Shown here piece by piece: positions 22,801-36,284 of a stretch of 64,000 bases of DNA. The position numbers and the translations under genes are program-made. The DNA is from Microcebus murinus. Lineage: Eukaryota; Chordata; Mammalia; Primates; Cheirogaleidae. Within the stretch, counting starts at the first letter, position 1; every line of letters begins with the position of its first letter. The stretch spans positions 21,218,001 through 21,282,000 of the forward strand of contig NC_134129.1 in assembly GCF_040939455.1 (NCBI RefSeq), read 5' to 3'. The notes below the pieces were generated by a model. It saw nothing but the letters and a program-made list of their open reading frames with translations, was not told the DNA's origin and ran no database searches.

Positions 22801-23382
22801 GAAAATCCCTCTTTTAAAACCAATCCTCAAAGCAGAAGGGGCCCCAAATTATGCCCCGCGTTCCCTTGTGTTTCTACAAGGGAGGAAGTATGTAATTGGA
22901 ATAAATGGATTTCAATATTTTCCCCTTAACCTACGGAGAAGCTTGCCTCACTGTTTAGTGGTCTCCCTGATTTTTGTTTGGAATCGTGGCTGTTCATGAA
23001 CGTCCCTCTGTGTTTTGACACGATGTCCTCAGAGGACCTCGTGTATTTTGGAATCACGGTGGGAATCCCGGAGGGTGGGCTCATCACCAAGGGGGAGCGT
23101 CTCTCAGGCCACCAGACAGTTCTTTGGGAAACTCTGTGCTACTCCTCTGTTTCCAGACGGACGGCAACCTCTCCGTTACGTCTTAGGCTGCTTTCTCTCT
23201 CCTTTTCCTTGATGTGGGTGGACGTGGGCCGGGGGAAGGAAGTTCAGAGAAGGACCACCAAGGGGAACCAGTTTCATTCTTCTTCTCTTGCCACCTTGCA
23301 CCCAGCTCTAGAGCGTTGTCACATTTCCTCGGGCCTCCGTAGATTGGATTCTGTCACCAGTGTGGAACCCAGCCTCCCGGCT
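22801..23382. other. unique sequence
   Basis: An open frame of 143 codons (22978-23409, +) runs into the next Alu and has no recognised domain, so it is not called a gene. Confidence 0.45.
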
Positions 23383-23726
23383 GTTTTTTGTTTGTTTGTT
23401 TGTTTTTGAGACAGAGTCTCACTTTGTTGCCCAGGCTAGAGTGAGTGCCGTGGCGTCAGTCTTGCTCACAGCAACCTCAGACTCCTGGGCTCAAGCGATC
23501 CTCCTGCCTCAGCCTCCCGAGTAGCTGGGACTACAGGCATGTACCACCATGCCCGGCTAATTTTTTCTATATATATTAGTTGGCCAATTAATTTCTTTCT
23601 ATGTTTAGTAGACATGGGGGTCTCGCTCTTGCTCAGGCTGGTCTCGAACTCCTGACCTCGAGCAATCCGCCCACCTCGGCCTCCCAAGAGTGCTGGGATG
23701 ACAGGCGTGAGCCACCGCGCCCGGCC
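23383..23726 (-). mobile_element. Alu SINE, antisense, full length
   Basis: A TTTG-repeat tail, both arms and the CGCGCCCGGCC head are present. Confidence 0.95.
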
Positions 23727-23782
23727 AGAATCTGTGACCTTTTAACAAGTCCTTAGTAGGAGTTATTATAGTTAATTTTCCT

Positions 23783-24149
23783 AAAGCTGCCTGTGAAGTC
23801 AAACAAGCTTTCAGTGCTTTAATGCAGGGGTCCTCAAACTTTTTAAGCAGGGAGGGGCCAGGTCACTGTGCCTCAGACCGTTGGAGAGTGCGCACTGTGG
23901 GCCGGGGACGAGTCGGCTGCTAAGCAGGACAGGCAGCGGCTGCAAAAACCCCTGGAGGGTCGGATCCATGTGCTAGGTGGGCTGCATGTGGTCCTCAGGC
24001 TGTAGTTTGAGGACGCCTGCTTCCAAGCTTTCCTCGTCACACAAGAGCAAGACGGACGCGCCGTCCATGCACAGCACAGACCCCCGTGCGGACCGTGAGT
24101 GCCGGCTGTGGGCCAGGTGTCGCGGCCCGTGAACGCCGTACCCAAGTGG
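23783..24149 (+). mobile_element. TTAA-flanked element, copy 2 (right end only), split by a hAT-like element
   Basis: GAAGTCAAACAAGCTTTC at the left and CGTCACACAAGAGCAAGACG onward match the right third of the 55.5-56.9 kb copy. It ends CGTACCCAAGTGG before TTAA (24150-24153). The left end and the 44-bp array are missing. A 195-bp hAT-like element interrupts it. Confidence 0.78.
23825..24019. mobile_element. hAT-like non-autonomous element 1
   Basis: Ends are CAGGGGTCCTCAAAC and GTTTGAGGACGCCTG, inverted repeats with the CA(G)...CTG form typical of hAT elements. Flanks CTTTAATG and CTTCCAAG agree at five of eight positions. The unsplit homologue near 56731 reads CTTCCAAG, confirming an insertion with an 8-bp duplication that has since decayed on one side. 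Confidence 0.82.
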
Positions 24150-24153
24150 TTAA

Positions 24154-24858
24154 AATCCAGCGAGGGTCGGGCTGAGCATCCCGTCACGAAACCCGGGAGT
24201 CAGGTGCAGGCAGGATCCCAGGCGGGGGGCTTGGAGCTCCCAGGACCCGTCGTGTGGCTCTCAGAAAATCACAGGGACCCTGGACCAAAGGGACAGCAGC
24301 CCAGGGGCAGGGAAGGATCTGTATGTCTACATTTTCCTGCGTCTGGTGTTTGCCTGCTTGAATGCTTCCTAGGGTCGAATTGCAGGGCACAGTGCAGGGT
24401 TGGACCATCAGAGGCCTTTCGGGTGTAGCAGGGAAACAGCGTCCAATCCTGCTCCGTTGCTGCGGTCTCTCTCTCTCTCTCTCTCCTTCTCTGGTATCTG
24501 AGGAGTCTGGAGGGTGATGCACAAGGGGTAAAAGAGGCTCCTCTTCCTCCCTCTCCTCCCGCCCCAAGGGCTGGTCTCTGCCCCCTTGGAAGCCCTGGGT
24601 CAGCGTCTGTCATTGTCAGAGGCTGCTCAGAGGAGTCAGATGCCGCCCAAGGGCAGGCTGCTGGACTCCCAGCTCGAGCCCTGCCTGGAGAACAAAGGGG
24701 ACCCTTCAGTCTTGGGGCCACCCGGGCAGGCCGGGAGGGCGTGTGGGCCACCAAATGGACCCCGGCTCAGAAGGGCACAAGTAGCACGTCGCAGCCAGAC
24801 TCAGAGTTTTTCAAATTCTGGATTAAAATTTCCAGTCCTGCTATGTATTTGTGTGATC
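24154..24858. other. unique sequence
   Basis: Includes a short (CT)n near 24467-24485. No gene is recognised. Confidence 0.45.
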
Positions 24859-25195
<337 letters not shown>

Positions 25196-25248
25196 TGTTT
25201 GTGTGATCTTGATTGGTGTTACTTAACCGGAAAGAACCTCAGTTTTGT

Positions 25249-25600
25249 GGCTGGGCCCGGTGGCTCACGCCTGTCATCCTGGCACTCTGGGAGGCCGAGG
25301 CGGGAGGATTGCTTGAGATCAGGAGTTTGAGACCAGCCTGAGCAAGAGCGAGACCCCGTCTCTACTAAAAATAGAAAGAAATTAATTGGCCAACTAAAAT
25401 TATATGTAGAAAAAATTAGCCGGGCGTGGTGGTGCATGCCTGTAGTCCCAGCTACTCGGGAGGCTGAGGCAGGAGGATCGCTTGAGCCCAGGAGTTGGAG
25501 GTTGCTGTGAGCTAGACTGATGCCACAGCACTCACTCTAGCCTGGGCAACAGACCAAGACTCTGTCTCAAAAAAAACACAAAAAACAAAAAACAAAAAAC
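25249..25600 (+). mobile_element. Alu SINE, sense, full length
   Basis: GGCTGGGCCCGGTGGCTCAC head, both arms and an A-rich tail with CAAAAAA repeats are present. Confidence 0.95.
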
Positions 25601-26152
25601 ACATCTCTGTCTCTTCTTAAAGAAGCGTTTGCCAATGGCCGCCTGTCCTACTGCCAGTCACAACTCTCCCTTGTCCTGACTATAGCCGATATCGTGATAT
25701 CCGGAAGACGGCAGAGGGTGTCTTGTCAAGGGGGCGTTTACAGACAGCTTTCTCGGTTTCCTCTTAAGAAAACACGCGCCAGGCTCCATCTAAATGCGTA
25801 CGAGCGTTGGACGGCCGACCCCGTCCATAAACACATCAGAAGGATGGACTGCGGCTGCAGACAAAAGTCACTGTGTCAAGTTGACACTGATTGGTTAATC
25901 CCAGCGAACCTCCAGATAAACAGAAGTTTGTTGTCTGTCCCCGGCCGCCGGCGTGTCAGGGGGCCCCTGGCAGGTTCCCTGGGCGTGCCCGTCTATGCGG
26001 ATGGGTCCGGCAGACACTTGCCCCCAGGGTGCAGATTCCGGGGCCCAGACAAGATCTGTAGTTGACGGTGTTGACCCCGACTCCCCCCAGCAGAGACTGA
26101 GTTCAAGCCCCCGTGATATCTCCACAGCTGATATGTATACTGTGTTAATAAC
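25601..26152. other. unique sequence
   Basis: No gene or repeat is recognised. Confidence 0.45.
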
Positions 26153-26481
26153 TTTTTTTTTTGAGACAGAGTCTCACTTTGTTGCCCAGGCTAGAGTGAG
26201 TGCCGTGGCGTCAGCCTAGCTCACAGCAACCTCCAACTCCTGGGCTCAAGCAATCCTCCTGCCTCAGCCTCCACGAGTAGCTGGGACTACAGGCATGCGC
26301 CACCATGCCCGGCTCATTTTTTCTATATATGTTAGTTGGGCAATTAATTTCTCTCTATTTATAGTAGAGATGGGGGTCTCGCTCTTGCTTAGGCTGGTTT
26401 CGAACTCCTGAACTCAAATGATCCTCCCGCCTTGGCCTCCCAGAGAGCTAGGATGACAGGCGTGAGCCACCGCGCCCGGCC
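26153..26481 (-). mobile_element. Alu SINE, antisense, full length
   Basis: CTGTGTTAATAA is duplicated on both sides (near 26140 and 26482). Confidence 0.96.
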
Positions 26482-26726
26482 CTGTGTTAATAATATTAAC
26501 AATGACTATGCCACTGGGCCTCCCCAGGCCCTGGCTAAGAAAAAAAAAAAAAAAAAAAAAAGCTATTTTAAAGCTGCTTTTCCTTTGCACTGTGAAAGGT
26601 CTACATATAAAGAAAAAAAGAAGAAAGAAAAAAGAAAAGCTGCTTTTCTTATAGGCACTGGCTTGCTTGCTTATATACCTGCCGCCGTTACCGCTGTCAC
26701 CCCATCCAGACAAAGATGTGCTCGTA

Positions 26727-27274
26727 GGCCGGGCACGGTGGCTCACGCCGGTCATCCTGGCACTCTGGGAGGCCGAGGCGGGAGGATCACTCGAGGTCAG
26801 GAGTTCAAAACCAGCCTGAGGAAGAGCAAGACCCCCATCTCTACTAAAAAAAATTAGAAAGAAAATTAATTGGCCAACCAAAAATATATAGATAGAAAAA
26901 AATAAAATAAAACGAGCCAGAGCATGGTGGCGCATGCCTGTAGTCCCAGCTACTCGGGAGGAGGCTGAGGCAGGAGGATCGCTTGAGCCTAGGAGTTTGA
27001 GGTTGCTGTGAGTGAGGCTGACGCCACGGCACTCACTCTAGCCCAGGCAACAAAGCGAGACTCTGTCTTACAAAAATAAAATAAAATAAAATAAAATAAA
27101 TACATAGAAAGAATTATCCGGGCGTGGTGGCGCATGCCTGTAGTCCCAGCTACTCGGGAGGCTGAGGCAGGAGGATTGCTTGAGCCTAAGAGTTGGAGGT
27201 TGCCGTGAGCGAGGCTGCCGCCACAGAACTCACTCTAGCCTGGGCAACAGAGCGAGACTCTCTCTCAAAAAAAA
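26727..27274 (+). mobile_element. trimeric Alu: left arm, right arm, second right arm
   Basis: A complete sense Alu (26727-27060) runs into an (AAAAT)n bridge and then a second right arm (about 27106-27274). AAAGATGTG flanks the whole unit (about 26712 and 27276), so the three-part structure was probably inserted as one piece. Confidence 0.88.
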
Positions 27275-27275
27275 G

Positions 27276-27774
27276 AAAGATGTGGGTGTGAGCAGGGCAA
27301 GGCGGTTCTTGGCGGAGGTGCTCTGGGCTCGTGAGGGATGCCGGGCGAGGTTAGCAACCTCTGCAAAGCAGGAGACCAGCGCTGGGCTGACGCGACCTTC
27401 CCAGGCATCATCATCTCCCTGGCAGCCTGGGCTGGGGGGAGGTGGAGGAGAGGCCTGGGCTCGATGAGGCTGTCGCTGGTGTCTCTCAGAAGCAGGAGGT
27501 CACAGTGTCAACAGGGCGTGCCTGGGGCGGGTCCCCTCGGGGCACACGGGGCCGGCCTGCCACCCCCTGCTTGGCCTGGCTGGGTGGCTGAGCCACCAGA
27601 ACACGCCTTGGGGCGTCCCAAGCAAGGAGCCTCCCAGCCGTGGAGGACAGTGGCAGGAGGACCCTGGCCTCTCCTCTTCCTGGCGGCGGCTTCTCCTCCC
27701 TTTGCAAGCCGATGGGAAAAGCCACCCGGCCCCGCCAGCACGGAGGAGCCTGGGATGAAATGTTGACAGGGGCC
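27276..27774. other. unique GC-rich sequence
   Basis: Long open frames here follow base composition. No domain is recognised. Confidence 0.45.
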
Positions 27775-28120
27775 ACTGTTAAAAATTAAATTCCGCCCTA
27801 TTCTGCCTCCCATTCTTGTGAGTCGCGTTCTTGCGAATAGTAGCGAGAGATTTAATGATCGCATATATATATTTTTTATCTTATTTCCCTCCGGTCGATG
27901 GCAATTTTTTTCCGTTAATGTCAGCCCAGGAGCTCAGAGTAATTTAGTAATTGATTCCGAGCGCGGGGGGGCTCCCCGGCGGCCGATGGGGGCCCCCCTC
28001 CCCGTTTGTGGGGAGTAGCTCTGCTAATTTTATCCGTCAGAATGAGATTACCATGCTAATCTCGCCCGTCCCTCTCTCCTGGTCATCTGGGACAAACTGA
28101 TGCAAACGACTCATTATTAG
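27775..28120. promoter_or_regulatory. candidate enhancer with homeodomain sites
   Basis: Repeat-free block holding AATTTAGTAATTGATTCCG (near 27940), a GCTAATTTTATCC site, and GAGATTA-N6-TAATCTC, a perfect 7-bp dyad at 28044-28063. ATGCAAA near 28100 and ATTATTAGA near 28111 resemble POU and homeodomain sites. The contrast with the repeats around it suggests conservation, which is inference. Confidence 0.45.
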
Positions 28121-28211
28121 ACGCGGCCCCCACCCACCCCACCGTCCGCCCCCTCCCAGCGTCAGAGAAAGATGAAAGGAAGCCAAGATCGGGATGTTTC
28201 GATGCCGCTAA

Positions 28212-28253
<42 letters not shown>

Positions 28254-28266
28254 CACACATACACAC
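28212..28266. repeat. (CA)n microsatellite
   Basis: About 20 CA units followed by broken CA repeats. Confidence 0.95.
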
Positions 28267-29706
28267 GGGGGTTGTGCATGCCTGACGCTAGCATGCACGA
28301 TAAGACTCTAAACGGGAAACCCAAATAAAAACCCAGTTATGACAAATGAAAACGACAATGGATCCAAATGCATTAAATACGTTGACTGGGGGGGGGTGAA
28401 AGAGCAAAAGGGACTCGGGCAGGAGGAACACATCTGGACACGTGTAATGGGAAAAACCTAAATGTTCTCGGAGCCGGGGGAAACCTAGAAAGTCATAGGT
28501 CCGGGGAGGGGAGGGACCGCCCCTAACGAGATGGAGGGGAGACAACCAGAGTGGCCGTGCTAGCAAAAAGACGGAAGGCAAGTCCCCAGACACAAGTCTG
28601 TCCGGCTGCTTCCAGCCAAAGACTGCTCACCGACTAAGTTAAGCTATTTATTGGTGGTTCCATCTGATTCCATTAAAAAATGCTCACACCAGCCTGAGCG
28701 TGTGCAGTAAAAATAGCCTGAAACTGGTTTGGGTTGCACGCATGCACACACGCACACACACACACACACGCACACACACGCACACACACGCACACACACA
28801 CATGCGCACACAATAGGGTATTGTATGACACAACAGGCTGAAAGACACTGTGAGCAAACGGTGACGTTCTAGAAATGCTTTGCTCTGTGAAGCAGCAAAA
28901 TACGTAGCAGGAAAAGTTCAGAAAAAAAAAATCAGTGTAAATGATTCAGGTAAGAGGGAGTTTCGAGAAAGAAAAATTAGCTTATGTGGTGGTGGTTGGG
29001 TGAGTGTTTATGGAGAGAGAAAACACCCCGGAAAGAAAACATATTTAGCATTTAGAATGCCTGATGTGAGATTTAGAAAAGAAAACCTTGATATTATATT
29101 AAGGTTTTTATGTATTAAAATATATAATATACATTTTATTTTATTATTGAAATATATAATATACATTTTATTTTATTTTTGAAATATATAATATATATTT
29201 TATCATATATATCATATTATATATATATAAATGTATATTTATATATATTTTTTATTTATTAAGCATATAAATAAATCCTGGCATTCCTCTCTCCTCAGCG
29301 GGAAAAAGGAAAAATTGACATGACGTTCATTTTACCTTCAAAAAGCCGAAAACTTATTACCAAAGCGATCAAAATATATCATGAAGAAGAAAGAAAAAAA
29401 CGAAGACAAAACTATTTCCAAGTTCAAATCGTTAAATCGATTATCTCAGATGTTTTATACTACAAAGCTGTTACATAACAATATCAACAGCCTAAAAATA
29501 AGACCCCAAACCCCGCAGTGCACACTGGAGGTCTCACACCCCTAAACTCAGACTTGACATCAACCCTTCCAAACCAGGGTTTTCTCCTGGCTTCCCCAAT
29601 TCTTGCTAAAGTGGTACAGTTCTAGAGTTTTCTTTAACTCCTCTAAGTCGCACTGTGGTCTTGGGGTCCTCATCCTTGTACTTCTACGCTTGACAATTCA
29701 TATATA
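28267..29706. other. unique sequence with embedded simple repeats
   Basis: Holds a second broken (CA)n near 28741-28811 and an AT-rich tandem region at about 29108-29280, whose unit includes AAATATATAATATACATTTT and appears about three times. No gene is recognised. Confidence 0.45.
28741..28811. repeat. interrupted (CA)n microsatellite
   Basis: CACACACG repeats with regular G interruptions. Confidence 0.92.
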
Positions 29707-30377
29707 CCGTGTTTCCCCGAAAATAAGACAGGGTCTTGTATTTATTTTTCCTCCAGAAGACACCCTAGGGCTGATTCTCAGGGGATGTGTTTTTTTTTTT
29801 TTTAAGTACGGTACAACCATCTGCATTGATTCAAATAGAGTTAAGTCGTCTTCTTCTGGAACATCATCCTCACTCTCCAAACCCCGAATCCCATCCTGAA
29901 TGTCTTGCGATTCTGTTTCCTTTAGAACCACCGGCCCCGATCTATCCGGTGGAGCACTAGAGCTCTCACGGGGCGGATGAGAAGGGCTGCTCGTGTTCTT
30001 TCCTGCTCCGCGACAACACGCATGGGTTGTGCAGATGCGCTGCGCAGCCACGCCCCTCACTAGGGCTTATTTTTCATAGCCACACCCACCACCAGGGCTG
30101 ATTTTCATAGCCACGCCCACCACTGGGGCTGATTTTCATAGCCACACCCATCACCAGGGCTGATTTTCATAGCCACGCCCATCACTAGGGCTGATTTTTC
30201 ACAGCCACGCCGATCACTAGGGCTGATTTTCATAGCCATGCCCACCACCAGGGCTGATTTTCATAGCCACGCCCGTCACTAGGGCTTATTTTCCGGGTAG
30301 GGATTCTATTGCGCACATGCTCAGAAATCCCGCTAGGGCTTGTTTTATGGGGAGGTCTTATTTTCGGGGAAACACGG
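29707..30377 (-). mobile_element. TA-flanked DNA transposon, copy K
   Basis: CCGTGTTTCCCCGAAAATAA and GGGGAAACACGG lie between TA dinucleotides, so both ends are well preserved. The core frame (29698-30060, minus) is open through the acidic tail and beyond. The 31-bp array has about 8 units (30047-30292). Confidence 0.88.
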
Positions 30378-30616
30378 TACTAGCTCTGAGACGTCTCTTC
30401 CTGTGTTTTCCCTCACTTGGGTCTCGACCCATGCTTGTCTACATTCCTGCCTGAGTCTGCTCTTCTCGGCTCCTGGCACTGAATCACGCTACCCACTACC
30501 TGTTGCATTGCACTCCCAGACAGGGCAAGCAGAGGGCTCGCCTTAAGGGGAAGCAAAAACCTCAGTCATCAAGATCGACGTTATTTTTGTGTAATATTTT
30601 TTAAAAATCCAAATGA

Positions 30617-30981
30617 GGCCGGGCACGATGGCTCACACCTGTAATCCTAGCACTCTGGGAGGCCGAGGCAGGAGGATCACTCAAGGTCAGGAGTTCGAAA
30701 CCAGCCTGAGCAAGAGCGAGACCCCGTCTCTACTATAAATAGAAAGAAATTAATTGGCCAACTAACAATATATAGAAAAAAATTAGCTGGGCGTGGTGGT
30801 GCATGCCTGTAGTCCCAGCTACTTGGGAGGAGGCTGAGGCAGGAGGATCGCTGGAGCCCAGGAGTCTGAGGTTGCTGTGAGCGAGGCTGACACCACGGCA
30901 CTCTAGCCTGGGCAACAGAGTGAGACTCTATCTCAAAATAAATAAATAAATAAATAAAAATAAATAAAAATAAAATAAAAA
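30617..30981 (+). mobile_element. Alu SINE, sense, full length
   Basis: GGCCGGGCACGATGGCTCAC head, both arms and a tail expanded to (AAAT)n are present. Confidence 0.94.
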
Positions 30982-31315
30982 TGAGTGGAAAAGAAATCCA
31001 AGACAAAATATCAAAATTTTAAATAAAGAACACGTTCCGACCCTGCACTTGTATAACCTCACCACATTGCCTTTCCCTAACCCTGTCCCTGGTTTTAATT
31101 AACCTTTATTTACAAAAATAGCAAAAAGGGACTGGGTGGGCTCTCGTTTTCTGGTTTTATTTATTTTTTCAATATCGTGTATCTTGATTACCGAGTTTTT
31201 CGGAGTGTTCTGCTTGGCTCATCCTAGTCCCAGATTCATCAGGTTAAATGCAAACTCCTCATCCTGGTGTTTCAGAATTTTTTGATGTGACATCGTGCAG
31301 TTTAGCAGTTCTCTT
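30982..31315. other. unique sequence
   Basis: No gene or repeat is recognised. Confidence 0.4.
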
Positions 31316-31440
31316 TGTGGGCTTTGAGCTAGCCCGGCCTGAGTTCAAATCCTCTCTCTGCTGCTCACTAGCTATGGCAAGCTCGGGCACAGGCTTTTGG
31401 CCTCTCAGTTTCCTCATCTGGAAATGAAGATTAAATGCAG
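31316..31440 (+). mobile_element. MIR SINE
   Basis: GAGTTCAAATCC (tRNA-type B box), CACTAGCTATGGCAAGCTCG and CTCAGTTTCCTCATCTGGAA are the usual MIR landmarks in order. Confidence 0.85.
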
Positions 31441-31446
31441 GTGCTA

Positions 31447-31786
31447 GGCCAGGCGCGGTGGCTCACGCCTGTAATCCCAGCACTTTGGGAGGCCGAGGCG
31501 GGCGGATCGCTCGAGGTCAGGAGTTCGAAACCACCCTGAGCAAGAGCGAGACCCCCATCTCTACTATAAATAGAAAGAAATTAATTGGCCATCTGATACA
31601 TATAGAAAAAATGAGCCGGGCATGGTGGCGCATGCCTGTAGTCCCAGCTACTGGGGAGGCTGAGGCAGGAGGATCGCTTGAGCCCAGGAGTGTGAGGTTG
31701 CTGTGAACAAGGCTGACGCCACGGCACTCACTCTAGCCTGGGCAATTAAGCGAGACTCTGTCTCAAAAACAAAAAAATAAATAAAT
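31447..31786 (+). mobile_element. Alu SINE, sense, full length
   Basis: AAATGCAGGTGCTA is duplicated on both sides (31433-31446 and 31787-31800). It inserted at the end of the MIR. Confidence 0.97.
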
Positions 31787-31817
31787 AAATGCAGGTGCTA
31801 GATCACCGTTGTCTCTT

Positions 31818-31930
31818 ACAGCTGAATAGTGCTCCGTGGTGTACATAGCCCACATTTTATTAATCCGCTCATGAATGGACGGGCACTTGGGTTGTTTCCA
31901 CAACTCTGCGATTGTGAACTGTGGGAATGC
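31818..31930 (-). mobile_element. L1 LINE fragment (end of ORF2), antisense
   Basis: AGCTGAATAGTGCTCCGTGG and GGGCACTTGGGTTGTTTCCA are the complement of the ORF2 C-terminal coding region. Confidence 0.8.
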
Positions 31931-32984
31931 AGTCCTTCTCTAACACACACCCCCCCACGCCGTATGGTGAAAACACAACACGCGCTTTATGCCCGTATGA
32001 AGCGCGGCCATTTCCGGCGTGAAGGGGTGTCCGAGAGCAGCGTGGTGCCCAGCCAGGGTGATCCGGCGCTCCTGCCACCGGAGGCCTTTGCGTGTCGGCC
32101 TGGCCAGCCACCGTTCGCCGCCGCTGGCCTGAGTTCTCCCATTAGGTCTTAAAGAGCTAAGAACTCAGTGAAACGACCGGCAAATACCTAAGAGGGCAGG
32201 AGGACATTTGTATTGTTGTTTTTAAGGCGCCTTATTGAGTTCACGCAGAGGAATATACTTTATTTATGAATTTAATATAAATGCCACGAAATATATGCGA
32301 AAAAAACACATGAAACATATGAGCGGGACATTAACACTACTCGAGTTCCACGTGGCTTAATTTTACCAATATCCCTTGGGTTCCATGGGGGGACATTTCA
32401 GCAAACATGATTATTAATATTTTCGGCTCGATGCAAAAAAAAAAAAAAAAAGGATTGACTGAGCTTCTACTGTGTGCTAAGCACTGAATCTACAAGTGTG
32501 AACATTTGCCTCCCTTTCCTTTCTCAAAACTGCACAAAATATGGTTTTTATCAACCTTTTTAATATGGATTGGACATCTATCTATGTGTGTGATTCTGTA
32601 TTTCGGCCATTCCCAGCCCAAAGTTAAGCAAACGGACTCTCTGAGTGCCGTACGTACTCGGCGCCCCTTTACAATACAGATGGCAAATATGAAAACCTGC
32701 GGGACTATAGGCGTTCCTAAGCGAGCATGGTGCTAAATCCCCGACGGGCTAAGAGTGAGCCTCAGAATCCTTCTCAACACCGCACCCCAGACAGTCCTTG
32801 GTAGACTGTGTAGCAAGTGAGTTGCCACCCGCCTTCTAAACTTTTGCACTAGGTATGTGACATGCCTTCCACTCAGCAGGGTCACCGCTGAGGCTCTGCA
32901 GACACCCAGCACCCATGGCACGGAGATGTCCTGAGTCATGCTCTCCGGGCATTATTATTTAATTCTCATGAAAACCGAATGAGG
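31931..32984. other. unique sequence
   Basis: Includes an A-run near 32434-32450 followed by GAGCTTCTACTGTGTGCTAA, an L2/MIR-like motif. About 32210-32430 is AT-rich and repeat-free. No gene is supported. Confidence 0.4.
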
Positions 32985-33368
<384 letters not shown>

Positions 33369-33542
33369 TCAACCGTGGTAGACAGGTGTCGATTAGTTTG
33401 GTTTTGTGTTTGGCCTTGCCCAGCACCTGCCCTCCCTGTGTCTAAAAGTGGCCGCTCCACTTTCCTTCAAAGAACTTTCCGAGGATTGCCTGTCTATGCC
33501 GTTAGACGGGCTCAATCCCATTTCTAACTCCAGCAGTAGGTA

Positions 33543-34148
33543 CCAAGTTTCCTCAAAAATCAGACAGGGTCTTATATTTATTTTTCCTCAAGAAGACACC
33601 CTAGGGCTTATTTTCAGGGGATGTGTTATTTTTTGTTAGGGACAGGACAACAATCTCCATTTATTCAAATAGAGCTAAGGTGTCTTCTTCTGGAACATCA
33701 TCCTCACTCTCCAAACCCCGAATCCCATCCTGAATGTCTTGCGACTCTGTTTCCTTTAGAGCCACTGGCCCCGATCTCTCCTGTGGAGCACTAGAGCTCT
33801 CACGGGGCGGATGAGAAGGGCTGCTCGTGTTCTTTCCCGCTCCTCGACGACACGCATGGGTTGTGCAGATGCGCTGCGCAGCCACGCCCGTCACTAGGGC
33901 TGATTTTCATGGCCACGCCCACCACCAGGGCTGATTTTCATAGCCACGCCCATCACCAGGGCTGATTTTCATAGCCACGCCCATCACTAGGGCTGATTTT
34001 CATGGCCACGCCCATCACTAGGGTTTATTTTCATAGCCACGCCCGTCACTAGGGCTGATTTTCGGGGTAGGGCTTCCATTGTGCACATGCTTAGACATCC
34101 TGCTGGGGCTTGTTTTACGGGTGGGTCTTATTTTCATGGAAAACGCGG
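33543..34148 (-). mobile_element. TA-flanked DNA transposon, copy L
   Basis: The left end is CCAAGTTTCCTCAAAAATCA after TA; the right end is GGAAAACGCGG before TA. The core frame (33661-33894, minus) ends EEDTLALFE then stop. The 31-bp array has about 6 units (33880-34065). It shares the TTTGTTAGGGACAGGACAAC marker with copy J. Confidence 0.86.
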
Positions 34149-34150
34149 TA

Positions 34151-35061
<911 letters not shown>

Positions 35062-35394
35062 TTCTTTTATTTTTGAGACAGAGTCTCGCTCTATTACCTG
35101 GGCTAGAGTGCCGTGGCGTCAGCCTAGCTCACAGCAACCTCAAACTCCTGGGCTCAAGCAATCCTCCTGCCTCAGCTTCCCGAATAGCTGGGACTACAGG
35201 CATGCACCACCATGCCTGGCTAATTTTTTTCTATACATACTTTTAGTTGTCCAGATAATTTCTTTCTATTTTTTTTAGTAGAGACGGGGTCTCGCTCTTG
35301 CTCAGGCTGGTCTCAAACTCCTGACCTTGAGCGATCCTCCCGCCTCGGCCTCCCAGAGTGCTAGGATGATAGGGCTGAGCCACCGCGCCTGGCT
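35062..35394 (-). mobile_element. Alu SINE, antisense (second of a tandem pair)
   Basis: Follows the first copy directly, with only a short T-rich junction. The target-like repeat GAGGTGGGAGATTT before the first copy recurs as GAGATGGAAGATTT after this one, so the pair shares one duplication. Confidence 0.94.
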
Positions 35395-35953
35395 GAGATG
35401 GAAGATTTGAGCAGTGACATTCCAGATGGACCATAGTGGAAGGAGAAAGACAGCCAGGAAGAAGACAGTCCCTGAGCAGACAGACAGACAGACAGACAGA
35501 CAGACAGGCAGGGTCTGGATTAAGGGCTTCTCATGCAAAAGGAAGTTATGTATTTACATCTCAGATGTTAATTCCTTTTCTGCATCTAACACTGCAAAGG
35601 AGGGAGATAAAACTCTCTCAACTCTGCACAACTCTGTACCCTGTCTGCTACAGAGACAGTCAGCAAAACATAACTGTAGTGGTTCCCTTTCCACCAAATC
35701 TGTGTGGGATCAAGGGTGCATTAATTTAGAGTTCTCTAATTGTAAAACAAATATATGTTTACTGAGGATACTTTGGAAATTTCAGAAAAATGTAACAAAG
35801 AAGAAAGTTTGCCCACAATCTTAACGGAGACGACCTTGTTGTTTATTTCCTTCCGGACTTTTATCATCATTGTAATGAAATATTTCAGCTTCAAGAAAGT
35901 ACCAAGGATAATATAATAAACTCCCATGAATCTACTAGCCTTACTTAATGAAT
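35395..35953. other. unique sequence
   Basis: Contains (GACA)n at about 35477-35508. A 136-codon frame (35414-35824, +) crosses that repeat and shows no domain. Confidence 0.4.
35477..35508. repeat. (GACA)n microsatellite
   Basis: About eight CAGA units. Confidence 0.95.
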
Positions 35954-36284
35954 TTTTCTTTTTTTCTGAGACAGAGTCTGGCTCTGTTGCCTGGGCTAGA
36001 GTGAGTGCCGTGGCGTCAGCCTCGCTCACAGCAACCTCAAACTCCTGGGCTCAAGTGATCCTCCTGCCTCAGCCTCCCGAGTAGCTGGGACTACAGGCAT
36101 GCGCCACCATGCCCGGCTAATTTTTTCTATATATTTTTAGTTGTCCAGCTAATTTCTTTCTATTTTTAGCAGAGGCGGGGTCTTGCTCTTGCTCAGGCTG
36201 GTCTCGAACTCCTGAGCTCAAATGATCCTCCTGTCTCGGCCTCCCAGAGTGCTGGGATTACAGGCGTGAGTCACCGCGCCTGGC
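35954..36284 (-). mobile_element. Alu SINE, antisense, full length
   Basis: T-rich start, both arms and the CGCGCCTGGCC head are present. Confidence 0.95.

Noticed and set aside
31316..31440. Possible tRNA gene because of GAGTTCAAATCC
   Set aside because: The B box belongs to a MIR SINE; no cloverleaf or acceptor stem is present.
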